NCBI GenBank assembly: GCA_031258505.1
Contig: JAIRMT010000026.1
Location: 1 to 9,711, forward strand
Length of the DNA stretch: 9,711 nt
Reading direction: 5' to 3'
Source of the DNA: Treponema sp.
GTDB lineage: Bacteria; Spirochaetota; Spirochaetia; Treponematales; Breznakiellaceae
The translations under genes were made by a program, and so were the position numbers. The notes under the pieces are model-generated. The model saw only the letters and a list, made by a program, of their open reading frames with translations. It was not told the origin of the DNA and made no database searches. Positions 5,906 through 9,711 of this stretch are shown in pieces (position 1 is the stretch's first letter; each line of letters starts with the position of its first letter).

Positions 5906-6817
5906 CTATGTCCACAAAGACGCGGGATAAACCCCCCGCGCCACAAGCTCGGCCACACGAGTAGTCGTGCTTGCTTTGTCTTCCTTATAAGTAACGCCAA
6001 ACCAGTCTGCATTAGCGTTTAACGCCTTGAACGAAAGCGTTTTATTTTTGATGAGCCAGTCCACAGCGCGCGGAATGTAGCACTCACTCTTAGGGGTACT
6101 TGCTGAGGTCTTGAGAAACTCCTCGAAGTAGCGGCGTATATGGGGAATAACCTCTGATGGAAAGCCCCAGAAGTTCATTGATACCGGCGTATCTGGCGCG
6201 AGGTCGCGCTCTGTGCCGTCTGGCGCGATGTTGAAGATACGTCCACCCTGCTGGCTAATTGCCGTCAGCTCTTCCACAGAAACAAGGTAGCCGTTCTCGA
6301 TACCGCAAACTCCACGCGCCACACTCCCTTGGGGACTGAGGGTCTTATCCAAACGGTACGGCACTATGGCGCCTTCGCTCAGATCGGCTGAACCAAGATA
6401 CGCTCCCAATACCTCAAAAGCCTCTTTGCTGTAAAAGTCGTCGGCGTTAATCACGGCAAAGGGCGCGTCGATCTTGTCCGCTGCGCAGAGCAGGGCGTGG
6501 CTTGTTCCCCAGGGCTTAGTACGCTTGATGCGCTGCGCCTCAACATATACTTCAGGCGGAATCAGGGTATCCAAGTCCTGAAACGCCAGTTCATACTTGA
6601 CCCGCGTCCCCATACGGCTGAGAACCAGTTCCCTGAAGTCATTCTCAATGTCATGCCTGATGATAAAGATGACTTTCTCAAAGCCGGAGCGGAGCGCGTC
6701 ATACACTGAATAGTCCAGCAGGGCTTCGCCACTTTTGCCGATGCGGTCAACCTGTTTCAAGCCTCCATAGCGGCTTCCTATGCCTGCTGCCAATACCACT
6801 AGAATCGGTCCTTTCAT
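5906..6817 (-). CDS. Sugar 1-phosphate nucleotidyltransferase
   Basis: Probable enzyme joining a sugar 1-phosphate to a nucleotide with release of pyrophosphate. The product is 303 residues. The N-terminal Rossmann-like domain opens with the nucleotide-binding signature Leu9-Ala-Ala-Gly-Ile-Gly-Ser-Arg-Tyr-Gly-Gly-Leu-Lys21-Gln. It continues with Gly-Thr-Ser-His-Ala-Leu (104-109) and a metal-binding Asn124-Ala-Asp126-Asp127. A Trp-Gly-Phe-Pro motif in the C-terminal half is also seen in members of this family. There is no extra acyltransferase hexapeptide domain, so it is not GlmU-like. The start is supported by GGGAG (6824-6828) six bases upstream. The kinase gene begins four bases after its stop, so the pair almost certainly forms one transcript in which the kinase product is the transferase substrate. 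Nucleotide (UTP or GTP) and sugar cannot be decided from sequence. The pairing favours UDP-N-acetylhexosamine. Confidence 0.82.
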   Translation of the reverse strand: MKGPILVVLAAGIGSRYGGLKQVDRIGKSGEALLDYSVYDALRSGFEKVIFIIRHDIENDFRELVLSRMGTRVKYELAFQDLDTLIPPEVYVEAQRIKRTKPWGTSHALLCAADKIDAPFAVINADDFYSKEAFEVLGAYLGSADLSEGAIVPYRLDKTLSPQGSVARGVCGIENGYLVSVEELTAISQQGGRIFNIAPDGTERDLAPDTPVSMNFWGFPSEVIPHIRRYFEEFLKTSASTPKSECYIPRAVDWLIKNKTLSFKALNANADWFGVTYKEDKASTTTRVAELVARGVYPASLWT

Positions 6818-6847
6818 AAAAGACTCCCGTTTATAAAAAGCTAAGGC

Positions 6848-6867
6848 GGTTTCAAAGTTCTGAAACC
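6848..6867. repeat. 7-bp hairpin upstream of the nucleotidyltransferase gene
   Basis: GGTTTCA (6848-6854) pairs perfectly with TGAAACC (6861-6867) across a six-base loop. It lies 31 bases upstream of the nucleotidyltransferase start, in its probable 5' leader or promoter region. No U-tract follows on the minus strand until five Ts ten bases on, so operator or leader stem is more likely than terminator. Confidence 0.6.
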
Positions 6868-6902
6868 ACTTTATGTTATCACATTGTGCAATTAACGGCT
6901 AG

Positions 6903-6942
6903 TTCGCCACAAACGTGGGGAGCTTCTCACCCGCCGGGCGAA
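6903..6942. other. Folded intergenic segment with nested complementary arms
   Basis: TTCGCC (6903-6908) pairs with GGCGAA (6937-6942). Inside lie CCAC-aaac-GTGG (6907-6918) and a quasi-palindrome around AGCT (6915-6930). The pairings partly compete, so it could fold into alternative cruciform shapes. It contains no coding signal. It may be the end of a mobile element, a dispersed repeat or a recombination site. An attC-like reading was considered, but the terminal boxes do not match the consensus well. Confidence 0.4.
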
Positions 6943-6956
6943 GTTCAGTCGCTCTT

Positions 6957-6980
6957 AAAAGCAAAAAGCGCGTTCGCGCC
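6957..6980 (-). terminator. Rho-independent terminator on the minus strand
   Basis: Read on the minus strand, GCGC-GAAC-GCGC (6979-6968) forms a GC-only 4-bp stem with a tetraloop. It is followed at once by TTTTTGCTTTT (6967-6957). This is the best terminator signal in the window. The nearest upstream minus-strand gene is the antiporter, which ends 349 bases earlier, so it may end that transcript or be left over from the decayed insertion element. It would insulate the nucleotidyltransferase/kinase unit. Confidence 0.6.
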
Positions 6981-7001
6981 TAGTAAGATGCTTATACTAA
7001 A

Positions 7002-7200
7002 ACGGACATATTCACTGTCTTCACGCCAGTTATGCGCCGGTGTCATGGGCTGCGAGGCCGCTGGTTTGCAAGCAACTGCAACGGCTTCTCATCCATGCAA
7101 ACAACAGGATATGCCTGGTTATAGACGATTGTATACTTCAAGCACATCTTCCTAGACTATCTCTTCTTTTCTATTCCGCCGCCCGGTATCACCACTTCGT
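7002..7200 (-). pseudogene. Decayed IS630-family transposase fragment
   Basis: Stitching minus-strand frames recovers IS630 transposase text. Asn-Arg-Lys-Glu-Glu-Ile-Val (7175-7155) is followed by a TAG stop (7152-7154), then Glu-Asp-Val-Leu-Glu-Val-Tyr-Asn-Arg (7151-7125). A frameshift near 7124 leads to Tyr-Asn-Gln-Ala-Tyr-Pro-Val-Val-Cys-Met-Asp-Glu-Lys-Pro-Leu-Gln-Leu-Leu-Ala (7123-7067). A second frameshift near 7047 leads to Asp-Ser-Glu-Tyr-Val-Arg (ending 7002). The Cys-Met-Asp-Glu-Lys-Pro block is the hallmark around the first catalytic Asp of this DDE family. Only the central part survives: the later catalytic residues and both termini are missing, and homology fades upstream of about 7200. 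It is non-functional and long dead. Confidence 0.8.
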
Positions 7201-7202
7201 TA

Positions 7203-7328
7203 GTATTTCCCGCTCATTCAAACTAAAACTCGTTGCTGTCATATCCTCTCGGCTATCACCACACAACCTACAATACCTTCGCTCAACTCGCTCGCAACCG
7301 TTACATCATGAACATTTCCTAACAGTGT
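7203..7328. other. Intergenic stretch without recognisable gene
   Basis: This 126-base stretch lies between the transposase remnant and the antiporter stop codon. It is pyrimidine-rich on the plus strand, as is the remnant. It may be further eroded transposase sequence (a faint Asn-Glu-Phe and Val-Val-Ile-Pro pattern appears on the minus strand near 7180-7225), but I cannot support that beyond suspicion. No terminator is visible directly after the antiporter. Confidence 0.4.
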
Positions 7329-9401
7329 CTAGTTTCCCCGCAACAGCTCAACGACCTCTTCTGCTGTAGCGGCTTTGAGTAGCTCCTGTCGTGTGGCTTC
7401 GACCCTTAATACAGCGCTGATAGCAGCGAGAAACTGCACATGGGGGCCGCTTGTTTTTCGCGGCGCGACGACCATGATGAAAAGGCGAGAACGCTCACCG
7501 TCCAGCGAGCCAAAGTCAACGCCGTCCTTCTTGATACCAATTGCAACCCTTAGCTCGTCCACGCCGTCGCTCTTGCCATGGGGCAGCGCTATGCCGTGTT
7601 CCATGCCCGTACTCATTGAGCGTTCCCGTTCAAACACATCATGTAAAACATCGTCGCGTTTATTCAGTTTACCCCTTGATGCCAGCAGGTCAACCAGCTC
7701 GGTTATAATTGCGTCCTTGTCATTGCCTTTGAGGTCAATGCTAACGCAGTCCGACTCGATATGCGACAGTAGTTTGTTGTCCGGCGTCCTGCCCTCGACC
7801 ATCTGGGCAATCTCCTTCTTCATCTCAGCGGGATTGGCGGTTTCCTTGAGTTTCTGTATTGAATCGCCCAGGCTCAGTATCACCTCATACATTGCGGTTT
7901 TGACAAAGGACATATCGTCCTTACCAGTAACGATGCTTACCTTATTTTCTTCTTCGGTAATCGAGAGGGATATATCGCCTTTTCGCGCTTGGGACAGGCC
8001 ATCATTGATGTTCATCATCTGCACGTAAAAGCCTTCGGCGCGGAGCTGTTTCAGCAGGGTATCAATCACCAGATCGGCGATTTCGTCAGAGGAAAAGTCC
8101 CAGACAGCGGTGGCGGTGTCGTTACCTTTTGCCGGTTTGCGGGTTCCCACGCCTGGCAGTTTTAAGAAAATGTTGAGCAGCGGCGGGGCTGCAATGGTAG
8201 TGATGAAGGTCATAAGGATGATGACGCCAAAGAGCTGAGTGTCGAGAACGCCGGACGAAAGTCCGATGCCGGCAATGATAAGCGCCACTTCACCACGCGG
8301 CACCATGCCGGTTCCAATGCGTAGAGCGCCTTTGGCGTTAAAGCCCATTGCCAGAGCTAAAACACCGCAACCAACGAGCTTGGCGACTAGTGCCATGAGC
8401 GTGTATATCGCGCCAAACAGCAGCACCTGTACGGACGCAAGCTCCTGTACATTCACCATCATGCCCATAACCGCGAAGAAGAGCGGTACAAAGAACTCGT
8501 ACAGCCCGTGGATACGCTCCTGTATAACCGCCGCAATATCGGTCTTGGACAGGGACAGACCCGCAATGTACGCGCCAATAATCATGGCCAGTCCCTGCTT
8601 CTCGAAGATGCCAGCTAGTACCAGCGCGACCCCGAGCGCCAGTATGGAAAAGTCGTAAGAGGTCTTAAACATTTTTAAGAAGCCAGCAATCTGCTTAGAG
8701 AAGATCAGTCCCAGGGCGGTGAAGCCTAGCCAGATGCCAAACGCCTTACCCGCGATGAGCAGTATGTTGCTCACATCGAGACTGCCGCCGCCGCTATTAC
8801 TGGTTAAGAGCGCCACTATGCCCAGTACCACTGCCAGCATGATGATGCCCAGCACATCGTCGAAGACCGCTGCGGCCAGTATGGTAACGCCTTCCGGCGA
8901 GTCCATTTTTTTCTGGTCGGACAGTATCCGTGCGGTGATTCCGACAGAGGTGGCGGTAGATAAGACGCCGAGGAAAAGGCAGCGCGGGTCCATGAAGCCG
9001 GTGTGCAGGAGCGCCATGCCGACTATATCGCCGGAGATAAAGGCCGCGACCACGCCGCCAATGCCGATCAGACCGCCCGCCAAGGAGTAACGCAGGAAGA
9101 GAGCAATGTCGGTCTCAAGCCCTGAGGCGAACAGCAATATAATAGAAGCAACTGTGGCAAAGCTGTAGAGTTCTGGGCTGACTGCGAGTGCGTTGCCTTC
9201 GGGGAGTGGGAATAGGCCGTGTTCAAAGCCAGGCAAGGCGATGCTGCCCAAGGCGTAAGGGCCGATGATGACGCCAGCAAGTAGTTCACCCAGCACCGGC
9301 GGGATACCGATACGTTTGACCAGCCGTCCGCAGACTCGTACTGCGAATAGAATGACGCCGATCTGCAAGACCAGTTCGGTCATAAGTTCTGTAACATTCA
9401 T
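7329..9401 (-). CDS. CPA2 cation:proton antiporter with C-terminal PTS EIIA-type domain
   Basis: This 690-residue membrane protein probably exchanges Na+ or K+ for protons at the inner membrane. Residues about 8-412 form the Na+/H+ exchanger domain, with roughly a dozen hydrophobic helices. They include Gly-Ile-Pro-Pro-Val-Leu-Gly-Glu-Leu-Leu-Ala-Gly (32-43), Phe-Ala-Ser-Gly-Leu-Glu-Thr (91-97) and the ion-binding Asp181-Asp182 pair expected of electrogenic CPA2 antiporters. Residues about 430-540 are a soluble linker or small domain I do not recognise. Residues about 545-690 resemble the fructose/mannitol EIIA domain, with phospho-acceptor context Ala-Leu-Pro-His608-Gly-Lys and a second conserved His654. 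No TrkA-type NAD-binding domain is present. The EIIA domain suggests control by PTS phosphorylation. Start 9401 has no clear Shine-Dalgarno; an alternative ATG lies at codon 7. It is probably transcribed alone. Confidence 0.9.
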   Translation of the reverse strand: MNVTELMTELVLQIGVILFAVRVCGRLVKRIGIPPVLGELLAGVIIGPYALGSIALPGFEHGLFPLPEGNALAVSPELYSFATVASIILLFASGLETDIALFLRYSLAGGLIGIGGVVAAFISGDIVGMALLHTGFMDPRCLFLGVLSTATSVGITARILSDQKKMDSPEGVTILAAAVFDDVLGIIMLAVVLGIVALLTSNSGGGSLDVSNILLIAGKAFGIWLGFTALGLIFSKQIAGFLKMFKTSYDFSILALGVALVLAGIFEKQGLAMIIGAYIAGLSLSKTDIAAVIQERIHGLYEFFVPLFFAVMGMMVNVQELASVQVLLFGAIYTLMALVAKLVGCGVLALAMGFNAKGALRIGTGMVPRGEVALIIAGIGLSSGVLDTQLFGVIILMTFITTIAAPPLLNIFLKLPGVGTRKPAKGNDTATAVWDFSSDEIADLVIDTLLKQLRAEGFYVQMMNINDGLSQARKGDISLSITEEENKVSIVTGKDDMSFVKTAMYEVILSLGDSIQKLKETANPAEMKKEIAQMVEGRTPDNKLLSHIESDCVSIDLKGNDKDAIITELVDLLASRGKLNKRDDVLHDVFERERSMSTGMEHGIALPHGKSDGVDELRVAIGIKKDGVDFGSLDGERSRLFIMVVAPRKTSGPHVQFLAAISAVLRVEATRQELLKAATAEEVVELLRGN

Positions 9402-9414
9402 AATTAAGAAACTA

Positions 9415-9442
9415 GTTTTACATAAGGCTAAAATTGTTTCAA
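9415..9442 (-). promoter_or_regulatory. Weak candidate promoter for the antiporter gene
   Basis: On the minus strand TTGAAA (9442-9437) is followed after 16 bases by TAAAAC (9420-9415), a poor -10 match. Transcription would begin only a few bases before the ATG at 9401, consistent with the absence of a ribosome binding site and a near-leaderless message. This is tentative. Confidence 0.3.
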
Positions 9443-9464
9443 TACGAATAAGACACTCATGAGC

Positions 9465-9493
9465 TTGACAAGCTGCACATTTTTGGGTAGTAT
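9465..9493 (+). promoter_or_regulatory. Sigma-70-type promoter of the tRNA-Gly gene
   Basis: A perfect -35 box TTGACA (9465-9470) is followed by a 17-base spacer and TAGTAT (9488-9493) as the -10 box. Expected initiation near 9500 gives a leader of about eight bases before the mature tRNA at 9508. It is the best promoter match in the window. Confidence 0.8.
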
Positions 9494-9507
9494 ATATTTA
9501 ATTTCAT

Positions 9508-9579
9508 GCGGCTGTCGTATAACGGCTATTACCCTAGCCTTCCAAGCTAGAGACGAGGGTTCGACTCCCTTCAGCCGCT
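9508..9579 (+). tRNA. tRNA-Gly, anticodon TCC
   Basis: A 72-base cloverleaf with every arm visible. The acceptor arms are GCGGCTG (9508-9514) and CAGCCGC (9572-9578). The D arm is GTAT/TTAC (9517-9532). The anticodon stem CTAGC/GCTAG surrounds the loop CTTCCAA (anticodon TCC at 9541-9543). The T arm is GAGGG/CCCTT around TTCGACT, and the discriminator base is T (9579). TCC reads GGA and GGG glycine codons. CCA is not encoded, so it must be added after transcription. No recognisable integrase or att duplication lies next to it. Confidence 0.96.
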
Positions 9580-9711
9580 TTATGAATGTTCTGTTGGTCC
9601 CATCAACACGGAGAACGTGGTAAAAGCGCCTAAGAACAATGTTTGAATAAAGAATCCCCGCCATGAATGTTAAACTTGACCCACAACTTTTCCCCTTGAT
9701 ATGTGCTAAGT
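9580..9711. other. Intergenic tail after the tRNA gene
   Basis: No convincing gene is seen in these 132 bases. A small hairpin GTTGGT/ATCAAC (9593-9607, one G-T pair, loop CCC) lies 13 bases after the tRNA. It lacks a U-tract, so it is at best a processing or weak termination signal. An ATG at 9663 opens a frame that runs off the window end, but no ribosome binding site precedes it. Confidence 0.5.

Noticed and set aside
5902..6012. N-terminal extension of the kinase to an ATG at 6012
   Set aside because: It would overlap the nucleotidyltransferase by over 100 bases, and the extra 37 residues have no family counterpart. The ATG at 5901 sits right after the upstream stop.
7375..8028. Plus-strand open frame of 217 codons, Ser-rich
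   Set aside because: Antisense shadow of the antiporter's EIIA and linker region, with no ribosome site.
9428..9664. Minus-strand open frame across the tRNA
   Set aside because: It reads the tRNA backwards, including the typical Gly-Val-Glu-Pro-Ser artefact of antisense tRNA translation.
9663..9711. Start of a gene running off the window end
   Set aside because: An ATG opens 16 codons without a stop, but there is no ribosome binding site and too little sequence to judge.

Overview
The window looks like spirochaete chromosome, most likely a Treponema of the termite-gut type. This is inferred from four things: roughly balanced base composition; a spirochaete-style lipoprotein with a relaxed lipobox; a CUT1 sugar transporter operon with no ATPase gene; and a 240-residue hypothetical protein whose opening Asp-Trp-Leu-Pro, Pro/Thr linker and Trp-Gly-Pro ending I associate with a family repeated in Treponema and Bacteroidetes. 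Genus placement is moderate confidence only, and no marker gene fixes the species.

Layout. Positions 1-667 hold no gene I believe. There is a heptamer array (1-103), a perfect 12-bp inverted repeat (197-235) and a 20-unit, 21-bp minisatellite (235-654) that runs right up to the ribosome binding site of the hypothetical gene at 668-1390. A structured 332-base leader follows, with GTACAA boxes, two hairpins and overlapping mini-ORFs. Then comes a plus-strand operon: sugar-binding lipoprotein (1723-3039), permease 1 (3049-3933) and permease 2 (3930-4754).

Converging on that operon from the minus strand is a two-gene unit read 6817 to 4810: a sugar nucleotidyltransferase followed 4 bases later by an N-acetylhexosamine 1-kinase (NahK)-like kinase. 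The convergent junction carries a duplicated 25-bp hairpin repeat, one copy of which supplies the kinase stop codon.

The 511-base gap at 6818-7328 holds a decayed IS630-family transposase fragment (about 7002-7200, minus), a rho-independent terminator on the minus strand (6957-6980), a folded segment (6903-6942) and a 7-bp hairpin (6848-6867). Beyond it lies a 690-residue minus-strand CPA2 cation:proton antiporter carrying a C-terminal PTS EIIA-type domain (7329-9401). A tRNA-Gly(UCC) gene with its own promoter is at 9508-9579. The last 130 bases show no convincing gene.

How the genes could work together (inference). The CUT1 proteins would import a sugar or amino sugar using an ATPase encoded elsewhere. 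The kinase would phosphorylate an N-acetylhexosamine, or a related sugar, at C1. The nucleotidyltransferase would turn the sugar 1-phosphate into a nucleotide sugar for envelope synthesis or catabolism. This resembles the logic of the Bifidobacterium lacto-N-biose/galacto-N-biose locus, which pairs a CUT1 transporter with NahK. The two units are on opposite strands, so a shared pathway is suggested by adjacency and is not demonstrated.
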